A stretch of 64,000 bases of DNA, taken from the NCBI RefSeq assembly GCF_020171925.1, contig NZ_JAIVAR010000004.1:169929-233928 (forward strand), in the 5' to 3' direction. Shown in pieces: positions 19,016 through 27,596 of the stretch. Source of the stretch: Rossellomorea aquimaris (GTDB taxonomy: Bacteria; Bacillota; Bacilli; Bacillales; Bacillaceae_B). Each line of letters begins with the position of its first letter. The first letter of the stretch is position 1. Under the pieces are notes generated by a model, which had not been told where the DNA came from, searched no databases, and worked only from the letters and a program-made list of their open reading frames with translations. The position numbers were made by a program, and so were the translations under genes.

Positions 19016-19453
19016 TTGGAACAGAAAAATGAAGAAATTTACGAACCGGACGTTCCAATCTTTGGATACGAATTGATAAGAGATATCCTGCTCCCGGAAG
19101 TTTTGGGAAAGCATACACCTGAGATCTTATACTGGGGAGGAAAGCAGCTCTCGCGGAAATTCACCCTTCAATCAATGGATGAGTGCACATCTTTCTTTGA
19201 TGAAGCGGGTTGGGGGAGACTGTCCGTAACGGAACAGAAGAAAAATGAGATGACCTTTGAATTACGTGGTCCACTGGTCGAAAGGCGCTTATCGATGAAA
19301 ACCGACGCTTCGTTTAAACTGGAAGCCGGTTTCCTTGCAGAACAATTACAGCTTCAGAAAAAATGCATCACCGAAGCTGCAGACGAGATACATAAACGTT
19401 CAAAATATGTGAAAATCACCGCTCGCTGGGATGATAAAGATAAAGTTGAATAA
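19016..19453 (+). CDS. yslB: Conserved protein of the DUF2507/YslB family
   Basis: 145-residue soluble protein matching the position and length of B. subtilis YslB (148 aa), beside sdhC and lysC. Function unknown; the fold resembles small ligand-binding (TRAPP/4VR-like) domains only by recall. The start is TTG at 19016 after AGAGGGGA. One of four plus-strand genes in the window; it converges with lysC on a shared terminator. Confidence 0.85.
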   Translation: MEQKNEEIYEPDVPIFGYELIRDILLPEVLGKHTPEILYWGGKQLSRKFTLQSMDECTSFFDEAGWGRLSVTEQKKNEMTFELRGPLVERRLSMKTDASFKLEAGFLAEQLQLQKKCITEAADEIHKRSKYVKITARWDDKDKVE

Positions 19454-19464
19454 CCATCGCATAG

Positions 19465-19500
19465 AAAAGGGTTGACTCCTTCATAAGAGTCAACCCTTTT
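19465..19500. terminator. Bidirectional terminator between yslB and lysC
   Basis: A perfect 14-bp stem AAAAGGGTTGACTC / GAGTCAACCCTTTT with an 8-nt loop, with A/U runs on both sides so it can end both converging genes. Confidence 0.92.
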
Positions 19501-19504
19501 ATAA

Positions 19505-20005
19505 TTATGACGTCACTTCTACCTGGACAGCATCGAGATTGAAGGCTGTGTGCAGGACCCCTGCTGCTTTTTGCATATTCTTCTGATCGACCACTGCAGA
19601 CACCTTGATTTCAGAGGTGCTGACCATTTTGACAATGATGTCATTCCCAGCGAGGACTTCGAACATTTCTGCTGCCACCCCAGGGTTTGAGATCATTCCG
19701 GAACCGACGATCGAAACCTTGGCAAGATCCCTTTCATGCTCGATATGGGTGAAGCCCAATTCATTCTGATGCTTCTCAAGCACCGAAAGGGCTTCATCCA
19801 AATCCTGTTCCTTGATGGAAAAAGATAAGTTTGTTGTATGGCGGTCTGTTTGACTTTGGATGATGATGTCGACGTTCAATTGATTTTTTGCGAGTGTCGT
19901 GAACACGGATGATAGCCCTGTCAATGCATTGCCGAGCCCAAAGACGGTCACCCGTACGATTTCATCCTCAAATGCGACACCTCTTACCACTAAATTCTGT
20001 TCCAT
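19505..20005 (-). CDS. lysC: Aspartokinase II, beta subunit from an internal start of lysC
   Basis: In B. subtilis the beta chain begins inside the same frame at the Met of MEQNL. The same sequence is here, with GAGGAGGAAGCCAGCATG giving an internal ribosome binding site and ATG at 20005. The 166-residue product comprises only the ACT regulatory domains and would assemble with the alpha chain. Supported by motif conservation and established biology of the family, not measured. Confidence 0.7.
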   Translation of the reverse strand: MEQNLVVRGVAFEDEIVRVTVFGLGNALTGLSSVFTTLAKNQLNVDIIIQSQTDRHTTNLSFSIKEQDLDEALSVLEKHQNELGFTHIEHERDLAKVSIVGSGMISNPGVAAEMFEVLAGNDIIVKMVSTSEIKVSAVVDQKNMQKAAGVLHTAFNLDAVQVEVTS

Positions 20006-20740
20006 GCTGGCTTCCTCCTCAATGTACGTACCTTCCACTTTTTCAAGACTTGATCTCACTTCCAGTGGGATCTGATAATTTTTTGCAAATTCAACTGCGC
20101 GCGGATGAAGGACACCCGCTCCCAGATTGGCAAGCTCGAGCATCTCATCATAGGAAATCGAAGGCAATTTCCTGGCTCCTTCTATATATCGTGGGTCCGA
20201 TGTATACACTCCATCCACATCGGTATAGATATCACATCGGTCTGCTTTCAATGCAGCTGCGATTGCCACTGCCGTTGTATCGGAGCCCCCTCTTCCAAGC
20301 GTCGTGATTTCACCTGATGCCGTCATCCCTTGGAAACCGGCTACGATGACCACTTTTCCACTTTGAAGCTGGGCGGTCATTTTCTCGGTATGGATGTTTG
20401 TGATGCGCGCATTGCTATGGACTGATTCCGTTTCAATCCCGGCCTGCCAGCCAGTATAGGATATGGCCTCCTGCCCCGCTTGGATCAGTGCCATCGTCAA
20501 AAGGGAAATCGTCACTTGTTCTCCGGTGGATAACAGCATATCCATTTCTCTTTTACTTGGGTGGGAAGTGATTTCCCTCGCAAGTCCGACCAGCGTATCG
20601 GTTGTCTTTCCCATTGCAGAGACGACAACGACTACGTCGTTCCCCCGATTCTTCTCTTCCACGATCCTTGACGCAACATTTCGAATTCTTTCAACAGAAC
20701 CAACTGACGTTCCACCGAATTTCTGAACGATAATACTCAC
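19505..20740 (-). CDS. lysC: Aspartokinase II, alpha subunit (lysine-regulated)
   Basis: Phosphorylates aspartate, the first step to lysine, diaminopimelate, threonine and methionine. N-terminal kinase motif KFGGTSVGS, then GRGGSDTTA and DVDGVYTSDPR. Two C-terminal ACT domains (about 265-400) bind the effector. 411 residues with a GTG start at 20740, AAGGAG upstream. Expression is governed by the L-box riboswitch and terminator in the leader; the same gene also encodes the beta subunit from an internal start. Confidence 0.97.
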   Translation of the reverse strand: MSIIVQKFGGTSVGSVERIRNVASRIVEEKNRGNDVVVVVSAMGKTTDTLVGLAREITSHPSKREMDMLLSTGEQVTISLLTMALIQAGQEAISYTGWQAGIETESVHSNARITNIHTEKMTAQLQSGKVVIVAGFQGMTASGEITTLGRGGSDTTAVAIAAALKADRCDIYTDVDGVYTSDPRYIEGARKLPSISYDEMLELANLGAGVLHPRAVEFAKNYQIPLEVRSSLEKVEGTYIEEEASMEQNLVVRGVAFEDEIVRVTVFGLGNALTGLSSVFTTLAKNQLNVDIIIQSQTDRHTTNLSFSIKEQDLDEALSVLEKHQNELGFTHIEHERDLAKVSIVGSGMISNPGVAAEMFEVLAGNDIIVKMVSTSEIKVSAVVDQKNMQKAAGVLHTAFNLDAVQVEVTS

Positions 20741-20870
20741 AGCTTCTCCTTCTTTCTCTTTGAGTGTAGAAATGGAACCTTATTTTCTGAAGAGAATCAT
20801 CTGACTACTGCACAATTTCCCGCTGCATGATGGATGACATTCATCCACCTTCAGACCCATGCCTGATAAT

Positions 20871-20904
20871 AAAAAAAGCAATGAGATGGAGATCTCATTG
20901 CTTT
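20871..20904 (-). terminator. lysC: Riboswitch-controlled terminator in the lysC leader
   Basis: A perfect 13-bp stem AAAGCAATGAGAT / ATCTCATTGCTTT, followed by seven U on the minus strand. It lies between the L-box aptamer and lysC (about 130 nt before the start codon), the standard attenuation layout. Confidence 0.9.
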
Positions 20905-20939
20905 ATGAACTTAGAGTAAGAAATACTTAATCGTTCATC

Positions 20940-21118
20940 GGCATTGTGAGATAGCTCTCCAAGATTGATTCATCTTGACAATCCTGCATTTCTTAAACAC
21001 AGGACCAGCGGATTCAGTATGAGCCTGAAACCACTTCGGCGAATCTCCCCTTTCCAGACATCTCGTCGGAGCCCATACTCCTCTTTGTCTGTACTCTTGA
21101 AGCTCGCACCTCTATCAC
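20940..21118 (-). promoter_or_regulatory. Lysine riboswitch (L-box aptamer)
   Basis: The minus strand carries the conserved L-box blocks in order: GATAGAGGTGCGAGCTTCAA, AGAGTA, GAGGAG, AAAGGGGAGATTCGCCGAAG, CTGGTCCTGTG, then CTTGGAGAGCTATCTC closing stem P1. It very closely resembles the B. subtilis lysC leader. High lysine should favour the downstream terminator and turn lysC off. Confidence 0.95.
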
Positions 21119-21154
21119 CACTATTGAAAGTGATAATGTTTTAAATTATCGATA

Positions 21155-21183
21155 ATTATAGCACACGAAAAAAATGGAAGCAA
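21155..21183 (-). promoter_or_regulatory. Sigma-A promoter of lysC
   Basis: Minus strand TTGCTT (21178-21183), 17-nt spacer, TATAAT (21155-21160). The predicted transcript starts near 21148, about 30 nt before the aptamer. Confidence 0.82.
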
Positions 21184-21233
21184 TGAGTTTTTTTAAGGAT
21201 TTTTTCAGCAAGCTAGTTTAACACTTTTGAATG

Positions 21234-21493
21234 CCGCTGTTGATTTCCGTGGAAGACTTCGCTTTCCGCGGGCGGTTGGTGAGCCTCCTCGTCGCTGCGC
21301 TCCTGTGGGCAGAAAAGCGGAGGCGGCTTGTTCAGCCCCGACAAGCATAAGATGAATAGGCTGAAAAGGCGCTTTTTGCCTTTTTTCCTATTTAGCTTAT
21401 GACCTCGAGGGGCTAGCCGCCGGAACTGGACAGGTCTCACCTAACTCGCTTCTCCAGCAGGAGTCTTCGTCTTCCACTCCAATCAACAGCTGG
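21234..21493. repeat. MITE-like inverted-repeat element, copy C (carries a nested insertion)
   Basis: Left arm GCCGCTGTTGATTTCCGTGG... and right arm ...CTCCAATCAACAGCTGGAA match copies A and B. The central loop is interrupted by a second palindrome (21310-21433), making this copy about 260 bp instead of 127-135. It lies between the lysC promoter and the uvrC terminator; no coding sequence is present. Confidence 0.85.
21310..21433. repeat. Second palindromic element nested in copy C
   Basis: A roughly 124-bp imperfect hairpin of ordered stems: GGCGGCT/AGCCGCC, AGCCCC/GGGGCT, GCATAAG/CTTATG, AATAGG/CCTATT, AAAAGGC/GCCTTTT. It replaces the short centre of the host repeat between TGTGGG and GGTCTCAC, and starts and ends with CAG. 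Confidence 0.8.
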
Positions 21494-21504
21494 AATGGCT
21501 TACT

Positions 21505-21556
21505 AAAAAAAGAGACAGCTGACACCTTTTTTCGTGTGCCAGCTGTCTCTTTTTTT
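21505..21556 (-). terminator. Terminator of uvrC
   Basis: Long stem AAAAAAAGAGACAGCTG / CAGCTGTCTCTTTTTTT with one mismatch further in; U-run on the minus strand, 34 nt after the uvrC stop. Confidence 0.88.
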
Positions 21557-21589
21557 GTCTGCAATACGATTGCAGCATTTCGGCTCTAT

Positions 21590-23362
21590 CTATTCCTGCA
21601 ATTTCTCATGCAACACTTTCGCTACTGCTTCTGGAATTCCAATATCCTGGAATTCTTCGAGGGTTGCTTCTTTCATCTTTTTCATTGAACCGAAATGTTT
21701 GAGGAGCTGCTTCTTCCGTTTTGGTCCTATGCCGTCGATTTCATCGAGGGTGGATTGGAAGGCACTTTTTCCTCGGAGCTGGCGGTGGAAGGTGATGGCG
21801 AATCGGTGGACCTCGTCCTGGATCCGTTGCAGCAGATAGAACTCTTGGCTCCGTTTTTCAAGCGGGACGATTTGCAGCGGGTTCCCATAAAGGAGTTCGG
21901 ACGTTTGGTGTTTGTCGTCCTTTGCTAAGCCGCCAATGGGGATATCAAGTCCCAATTCATTTTCAATCACATCCCGCGCTGCCTCGATCTGCCCTTTCCC
22001 TCCATCAATGATGATGAGGTCCGGCAGTGGGAGTCCATCTTTCAGCACCCTGGAATATCTTCTACGAACTACTTCCCTCATCGATTCATAATCATCCGGT
22101 CCTTGGACTGTCTTGATTTTATATTTACGGTATTCTTTCTTTGCTGGCTTTCCGTCAATGAAGACGATCATCGCTGATACCGGGGCAGATCCCTGTATGT
22201 TGGAGTTATCGAATGCTTCGATCCGGAAGGGGGTATAAATGCCCATATGTTCTCCCAAACGCTCAATGGCCTTGATGGTCCGTTCTTCATCGCGTTCAAT
22301 CAACGCGAATTTTTCATCAAGCGCCTGCTTGGCATTTTTCTCAGCCAGTTTCACGAGTTCTTTCTTCTTCCCTCTCTTCGGCTGCGTGATCTTCACCTCT
22401 AACAGATTCGCTGCCAGCTCTTCATCAATTCCTTCGGGAAGGAAGATTTCCCTCGGTTTAAAGTGGTTGGCTTTTGAATAAAATTGCCCCAGGAAGGTGA
22501 GGAATTCATCTTCAGGCTCATTGTAAAGTGGAAATAGTGACACATCCCGTTCAATCAGTTTTCCTTGCCTTACAAAGAAGACCTGTACACACATCCACCC
22601 TTTGTCGACGGCAAACCCGAACACATCACGGTCGGTAAAATCAGTCATGGTCATCTTTTGCTTTTCCATGGTGGCCTCGATATGGAGGATCTGATCCCTG
22701 AATTCCTTGGCGCGTTCGAATTCGAGGTTTTCGGAAGCCTCGTTCATCTTTTCGGTCAATTCCTTCTTGATTTCTTTGTACCCACCATTCAGGAATCTGG
22801 TGATTTCATCCGTCATTTCGCGGTAGGTATCTTTACTCACCTCGTTCACACACGGAGCGAGACACTGACCCATGTGATAATACAGACAGACCCGATCTGG
22901 CAGGGTCGTACATTTACGAAGTGGATATAGGCGGTCGAGGAGTTTTTTTGTTTCATTGGCTGCCCCTACATTCGGATAGGGACCGAAATATTTTCCCTTC
23001 CCCCTCTGGACCTTTCGGGTCGTGATCAAGCGTGGATGGCGTTCATTTGTAAGCTTGATGAACGGGTAGCTTTTATCATCCTTCAGCATGACATTGTATT
23101 TCGGATCGTATTTCTTAATAAGATTCATTTCAAGGACGAGGGCTTCGAGGTCAGATGACGTCATGATGTATTCGAAATCTTCTATTTCCCCTACAAGCCT
23201 CTGGGTCTTTGCATCATGCGAGCCGGTAAAGTATGAACGTACCCGATTTTTCAGCACCTTTGCTTTCCCAACATAGATGATTGTCCCTTGCCGGTCCTTC
23301 ATCAAGTAACATCCCGGCTGATCTGGAAGCAGCGATAATTTATTCGAGATATTCTGATTCAT
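21590..23362 (-). CDS. uvrC: UvrABC excinuclease subunit C
   Basis: Makes both incisions in nucleotide excision repair. Domains in order: GIY-YIG nuclease (about 15-95; [25 protein letters not shown]), UVR motif (about 195-235), RNase H-like endonuclease ([19 protein letters not shown]), and C-terminal helix-hairpin-helix pair ([20 protein letters not shown]). 590 residues from the ATG at 23362. That ATG overlaps the stop of the upstream membrane glycosyltransferase by 4 nt (ATGA), so translation is probably coupled. Confidence 0.97.
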   Translation of the reverse strand: MNQNISNKLSLLPDQPGCYLMKDRQGTIIYVGKAKVLKNRVRSYFTGSHDAKTQRLVGEIEDFEYIMTSSDLEALVLEMNLIKKYDPKYNVMLKDDKSYPFIKLTNERHPRLITTRKVQRGKGKYFGPYPNVGAANETKKLLDRLYPLRKCTTLPDRVCLYYHMGQCLAPCVNEVSKDTYREMTDEITRFLNGGYKEIKKELTEKMNEASENLEFERAKEFRDQILHIEATMEKQKMTMTDFTDRDVFGFAVDKGWMCVQVFFVRQGKLIERDVSLFPLYNEPEDEFLTFLGQFYSKANHFKPREIFLPEGIDEELAANLLEVKITQPKRGKKKELVKLAEKNAKQALDEKFALIERDEERTIKAIERLGEHMGIYTPFRIEAFDNSNIQGSAPVSAMIVFIDGKPAKKEYRKYKIKTVQGPDDYESMREVVRRRYSRVLKDGLPLPDLIIIDGGKGQIEAARDVIENELGLDIPIGGLAKDDKHQTSELLYGNPLQIVPLEKRSQEFYLLQRIQDEVHRFAITFHRQLRGKSAFQSTLDEIDGIGPKRKKQLLKHFGSMKKMKEATLEEFQDIGIPEAVAKVLHEKLQE

Positions 23363-24852
23363 CCATTTTCCCCCTCTCTTTGTTGTATCTTTGGATTTTC
23401 CCATTTGTATAAAGTCAGATCATAATAAACCGGATCGATTAACTTGCTGGAATGAAACTTCTTTTGCACTTTAATGAATGATTCGATCGATTTCCCCTGG
23501 CTCTTAAAGCCTTCCACTACCTTATCCGTCACATAGATATCACGGTCGGGGTAATAACCGATGTCGGTGGCAAACACTTCATACGTTTGGACCTTCTTAT
23601 GCAAATAGGGAACGGATAGGTACTGGAGCACCCTAGACTCTTCCCATGTATACACGATGAGGGGCTGTTCCTGCTTCTCGAGATAGTCGGCCATTTGGTA
23701 GACAGCCGGTCTGTCTGAAGAATGACTATATAAAGACTTGCCCGTGAGTGTCACCTGCACCATCAAGATACAACAGAGCAGAATCAATCCGATTCTTGAA
23801 TGTTTTCTTGAAAACATCTTCGCTGCCGCAAAAAATATGGCGATTCCGATCAAAGGTAGTGCATGCCTTGGCTTCACTACATTTTGCGCAAATAAAGCCC
23901 AGATAAAATAACTACCCATCAGTACTAGGAGCAGCCCTTTCATCTCACTATTCCCGAACCGGGTGTGTCTTAACAACAATATACTGACGATGACCAGAAA
24001 AAGAAGTGGAACGGATTGATGGAACCACCCCGTCCATGCCGTATTGATGAAGATGAGCTTCAGCACCCTGTCCCATAAGCTGAGTTCTGAGGCACCAATG
24101 GCACCTCCCCATTCCTGGAAGTGTCCACTTGTAAAGGAGAATGCCAATCGCATGAAGCTTTGGTATCCCCCTTCCGAAAGGCTGATGCCGGTTACCCAGA
24201 GAAGTTGAAAAAGAACGGCAATCAGAAGATACAATGGTGTTTCAGAAGGCTTCAGCGATCCTTTTTTCAACTTATAGAAAAACACAACCAGGATCCCGGT
24301 GCCGAGGGCAAGATATGATAACCTGATCCCTAACAACAAACTGAATAAAAACAGCGGCAGGATCAGGAAGCCGTTATGTGATTTTCGATTCGCGAGCATC
24401 AGGCTCCATACATACCACCACATCACAGCGATGGCAGCCCCTTCGGACATCGGCTGATGGACCATGAGTACTGTGTAACTGCTTGTATAAATGATAGCCA
24501 TGGCCATCAATGCATAGGAAGGGCGGACCACCTTTCTCACTAACAGAAAGAGTGGGATCATGCTACTGGCATATAAGAGGATATTAAAAAGTGTCAGCGC
24601 TCGCACAGGATCATCCACCAACACATGGATGGCTGTTCCTCCCAGGATGAAATACGGATACCCTGGAAAATGAGGCCGCATTTGATAGATATCGAAGTGA
24701 AGGACGCCCAATGCAAAATCGACCATGTCCCATGTAGCCGCATAAGAGGGGATCCAGATCACCTGAAAGATTAAAACAGAGAGCACTGCAATTGCTCCGA
24801 GACCGTTTGGCCAACTCACATACTTTTCAACTTTCACCAACTTCACCTTCAA
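23359..24852 (-). CDS. Polytopic GT-C-type glycosyltransferase (ArnT/PMT-like)
   Basis: 497-residue protein with about ten transmembrane segments and a short soluble C-terminal tail. The first extracytoplasmic loop contains [11 protein letters not shown], placed where GT-C enzymes have their catalytic acidic residues, followed by [10 protein letters not shown]. This class moves sugars from polyprenyl-phosphate donors outside the membrane; acceptor unknown. The annotated TTG at 24852 has a poor ribosome site, and GTG codons at residues 3 and 6 (AAGGTG upstream) are alternatives. It overlaps uvrC by 4 nt and may pair functionally with the envelope operon 2 kb upstream. Confidence 0.75.
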   Translation of the reverse strand: MKVKLVKVEKYVSWPNGLGAIAVLSVLIFQVIWIPSYAATWDMVDFALGVLHFDIYQMRPHFPGYPYFILGGTAIHVLVDDPVRALTLFNILLYASSMIPLFLLVRKVVRPSYALMAMAIIYTSSYTVLMVHQPMSEGAAIAVMWWYVWSLMLANRKSHNGFLILPLFLFSLLLGIRLSYLALGTGILVVFFYKLKKGSLKPSETPLYLLIAVLFQLLWVTGISLSEGGYQSFMRLAFSFTSGHFQEWGGAIGASELSLWDRVLKLIFINTAWTGWFHQSVPLLFLVIVSILLLRHTRFGNSEMKGLLLVLMGSYFIWALFAQNVVKPRHALPLIGIAIFFAAAKMFSRKHSRIGLILLCCILMVQVTLTGKSLYSHSSDRPAVYQMADYLEKQEQPLIVYTWEESRVLQYLSVPYLHKKVQTYEVFATDIGYYPDRDIYVTDKVVEGFKSQGKSIESFIKVQKKFHSSKLIDPVYYDLTLYKWENPKIQQREGENG

Positions 24853-24881
24853 CCCTTCGTTTACATCTTCAGAAAATCGGT

Positions 24882-24905
24882 AAAAAAAGAACCAAACACC
24901 GATTC
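24882..24905 (-). terminator. Terminator of the FTR1 unit
   Basis: Minus strand GAATC / GGTTC 5-bp stem (one wobble) with a 7-nt loop, then seven U; about 75 nt after the permease stop. Weak stem but strong U-run. Confidence 0.6.
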
Positions 24906-24981
24906 CTTTTTTTATGAGTGTACACCTTTTTAAGAAGGTTGTTCAATCATAAAGGATAACGGGGTTTGGCACTCGTTCCAT

Positions 24982-25902
24982 TTATTTAGTTTGCGGGCTT
25001 AGTTCCTTTACTCCGCCGCCAAGCTCACCTTTTTCTTTCACCGTCTTTGGCTTCGATGAAGTAAGGAAGTAAATCGCCACGAAATAACCTATATAAGCAA
25101 TCACTTCTTCAATCGATGGCATGGAAGAATATCCGAACAATGCCTTCAGGAAGATGCCGACGTCACCGGATAATAGTGGGGCTGTTCCGGTATCACGAAG
25201 AAAATGTGCATAATCGATCGGGTGCTCCGGCAAGATCCATGTCAGATCGTAAAGGTGAGGGATCACACTTCCGATCATCCCGATATCCTGCATCATCGAA
25301 ATCGCCTGGACAAGTAGTCCTGCTGAGATCAGGATGATGAATGCACCTGTCACTTTAAAGAAACTCTTCAAGGAGATTCTCATTGTGCCCTTGAAGAATA
25401 GATACGCGACCAAAGCTCCGATCACAACACCGGTAATTGCTCCCCATCCCTGCATGGCGGCACCGATATCACCACCCGTGATGGCGGCAAAGAAGAAGAC
25501 CGTCTCGACCCCTTCGCGGAGAACGACGAGGAAGGAATGGATCACCATACCGACGATATTCCCCGTCGATATGAAGTGTTTCATTTTCCCTTCCATATTC
25601 CCCTTAAGATCGCGACTGTGTTTCGCCATCCAAAATACCATCTGCGTCAAGAGGACCGATGATACAAGCATGATGCCGATCTTGAGATACATCTCGCTTC
25701 CCATGGCTGCGAATCCAGTAAAGACAACCTGGAAGAGCATCGCCACTCCGACACTGGCTAAAACGGCTAATCCGGCTCCAAGCCAGACAAACTTCGTATA
25801 TTGTCCGTAATCAACTTTCTTCAAATATGTTGTGATGATCCCGACAATCAATAATGCTTCCAGGACCTCTCGGAAGGTAATCAGCAAAGCTTGTATTTCC
25901 AC
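24982..25902 (-). CDS. efeU: FTR1-family high-affinity iron permease (EfeU-type)
   Basis: Seven-transmembrane iron permease. Both diagnostic REXXE motifs are visible: REVLE at residues 11-15 and REGVE at 129-133; these bind iron during transport. At 306 residues it contains only the membrane domain, whereas many Bacillus FTR1 proteins carry an additional extracytoplasmic N-terminal part. GTG start at 25902 after AAGGGGGA. It lies 31 nt downstream of an anchored extracytoplasmic protein and shares its Fur-box promoter. No DyP-peroxidase (EfeB) gene is nearby. Confidence 0.9.
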   Translation of the reverse strand: MEIQALLITFREVLEALLIVGIITTYLKKVDYGQYTKFVWLGAGLAVLASVGVAMLFQVVFTGFAAMGSEMYLKIGIMLVSSVLLTQMVFWMAKHSRDLKGNMEGKMKHFISTGNIVGMVIHSFLVVLREGVETVFFFAAITGGDIGAAMQGWGAITGVVIGALVAYLFFKGTMRISLKSFFKVTGAFIILISAGLLVQAISMMQDIGMIGSVIPHLYDLTWILPEHPIDYAHFLRDTGTAPLLSGDVGIFLKALFGYSSMPSIEEVIAYIGYFVAIYFLTSSKPKTVKEKGELGGGVKELSPQTK

Positions 25903-25933
25903 GGTATTTCCCCCTTACTAGCTGAACGTTCGA

Positions 25934-26686
25934 TTATCTGCGTTTTCTGACGGCATAAAGGATGGCCGCTGCAAGACCGCCGATGATGATGACGATGGGC
26001 AGCCAATTTTTTAAATTCGATAAATCTGTCCACTCTTGCTTTTGGCCAGCGTCCTCCTCCGTGGCACTTTCAGAGAAATGCCCCACTTCAAGGCTCTTGA
26101 TGTTGAACTCCTCCTGAAGGGAGTCCATTATGAAGGCTTTACTTTCCTTGAACGCCCCTTGATCGGATTCTTGCGTTCCTACCCCGAACAAACCGGGATT
26201 GCCCAAAGACTCTAATGCCTGATCGAACTCTGCCCGGATCTTCTCATCCAGTTCAGGGTTCTCCCCTTCAATTTTCGGGGATAAGGTTTTATATGTAGCA
26301 AATCCTTTAGCGAGTAATCGCTTACTAGTATCGTATTCTGAGAAGTTTTTATCAATGCCTTCAAGCCTTCTGGCAATGTTGAGGACCAATAATTCATCCA
26401 GGTTCTCAATGGCTTGTTCTTTTTCTTCATTTTCAAGGTTCCCCAGGATGACCTTTGATGGTTCCTTACCCATATGCTGGTCCACTTCTTCACGGACCGT
26501 TTCATAAATCTCAATGGATTCTGAATAGTTCGGAGGGTTTTCGTCAAGCTTCATGATTATTTCTTTGTAAGCCTCGGCTATCTTCTCTTCACTTGGATCG
26601 CCATATGAATACGCAGATGCCTGTGATGTAAGAATCATACTAAATAGTAAAGTAATCAATACACTGGTAATAAACGTTTTTTTCAT
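25934..26686 (-). CDS. Membrane-anchored extracytoplasmic partner of the FTR1 permease
   Basis: 250-residue protein with an N-terminal signal peptide (MKKTFITSVLITLLF..., Ala-rich cleavage region ASAYS), a helical extracytoplasmic domain containing ALESLGNPGLFGVGTQESDQ, and one C-terminal transmembrane helix followed by RKRR. The helical domain resembles, from memory, the extracytoplasmic extension found in long FTR1 proteins, so this may be that part encoded separately. ATG at 26686 after GGAGGGAACG. Its promoter carries a perfect Fur box. The iron-binding role is inferred from context only. Confidence 0.7.
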   Translation of the reverse strand: MKKTFITSVLITLLFSMILTSQASAYSYGDPSEEKIAEAYKEIIMKLDENPPNYSESIEIYETVREEVDQHMGKEPSKVILGNLENEEKEQAIENLDELLVLNIARRLEGIDKNFSEYDTSKRLLAKGFATYKTLSPKIEGENPELDEKIRAEFDQALESLGNPGLFGVGTQESDQGAFKESKAFIMDSLQEEFNIKSLEVGHFSESATEEDAGQKQEWTDLSNLKNWLPIVIIIGGLAAAILYAVRKRR

Positions 26687-26707
26687 GGTTCGTTCCCTCC
26701 TACTTTC

Positions 26708-26726
26708 AATGATAATGATTATCATT
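26708..26726. promoter_or_regulatory. Fur box controlling the FTR1 unit
   Basis: AATGATAATGATTATCATT contains a perfect 7-1-7 Fur site (TGATAAT-G-ATTATCA, 26710-26724), 22 nt before the start codon of the anchored protein. Iron repression of both downstream genes is expected. Confidence 0.93.
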
Positions 26727-26740
26727 CGTATTGTCAATAA

Positions 26741-26780
26741 AAAATAAGTACCCCATCACTCCAATGAGAGTACTTATTTT
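26741..26780 (-). terminator. Terminator of the envelope operon
   Basis: 11-bp stem AAAATAAGTAC / GTACTTATTTT with an 18-nt loop, followed by TTTTATTG on the minus strand; between the GT2 stop and the Fur box. Confidence 0.82.
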
Positions 26781-26828
26781 CTGCTTTCCATAAATCGTTT
26801 ATGTAGGGTTCATTTATTCGGGATCGCC

Positions 26829-27596
26829 TTATTTGATAAAAGACTCTGTTCCCTCTTCAACATGAAGTTCATGTGCTTGTTCCTCTACATACACCTTTTT
26901 CACCGGTCTCCTCATTTCTTTTATGATGGCGGGAAGGACCGAGGACATATACGACTTGAATTTAATAAATGATCGGCCAGTTGTCCGAACATGGTATAAG
27001 ATCGGGACTTCCTTTACCCTGAACCCTTTACGAACAAGATTCAGTGTCAGCACCTGTGCATAGTTATAATCGTGGATGATCTCTGCACTTTCCATCGCCT
27101 GTCTTGAGAAAGCCCTCATCCCTGATTGCCCATCATAAATCCACTTACCGAGTAGCAGTGATTGAAGGGCGGTAAAGCAATAATTCCCCAATCTCCGGTG
27201 AATCTTCATCCCATTGATGGTGCCAAGAAAGCGGGACCCCATCGTGTAGTCCGCTTCGCTTCTGAAAATAGGCTGCAAAAGATCCGGTATTTGTTCTGGG
27301 GGGTATTCTCCATCAGCATCGATCATGACCCCGATATCGCCACCCAGTTCAACAGACGACTTCAGGCCTTCCCTGACTGCAGCACCCAGACCCCTATTAT
27401 CTTTGAACGTTACGATGTGATCGGCACCTGCGCGTTCTGCGACTTCAACGGTGGAATCCGTTGAGCCATCGTTGATCACGAGCACCTCCACATCCACCGC
27501 TGGATGGAAAGAGCGGGGCACCCGTGAAATGACGCTTCCGATCGATTCTTCTTCATTATGTGCAGGCATGAATACGATGACTTTTTGTTTATTCAA
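26829..27596 (-). CDS. GT2-family glycosyltransferase (dolichol-phosphate-mannose-synthase-like)
   Basis: 255-residue cytoplasmic GT-A enzyme without obvious transmembrane helices. The N-terminal nucleotide-sugar fold is VIVFMPAHNEEESIGSV, with LVINDGSTD and the metal-binding DAD at residues 93-95 (IDADGEYPP). Such enzymes load a sugar from a nucleotide donor onto polyprenyl phosphate. The start is TTG at 27596, overlapping the preceding gene by 8 nt. Last gene of the epimerase-flippase-phosphodiesterase-GT2 operon; it may make the lipid-linked donor used by the GT-C enzyme. Confidence 0.85.
   Translation of the reverse strand: MNKQKVIVFMPAHNEEESIGSVISRVPRSFHPAVDVEVLVINDGSTDSTVEVAERAGADHIVTFKDNRGLGAAVREGLKSSVELGGDIGVMIDADGEYPPEQIPDLLQPIFRSEADYTMGSRFLGTINGMKIHRRLGNYCFTALQSLLLGKWIYDGQSGMRAFSRQAMESAEIIHDYNYAQVLTLNLVRKGFRVKEVPILYHVRTTGRSFIKFKSYMSSVLPAIIKEMRRPVKKVYVEEQAHELHVEEGTESFIK

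Noticed and set aside
24982..26686. Frameshifted single FTR1 gene
   Set aside because: Each part has its own start, ribosome site and complete ends (signal peptide and C-terminal anchor; GTG start after AAGGGGGA), so two genes are intended.
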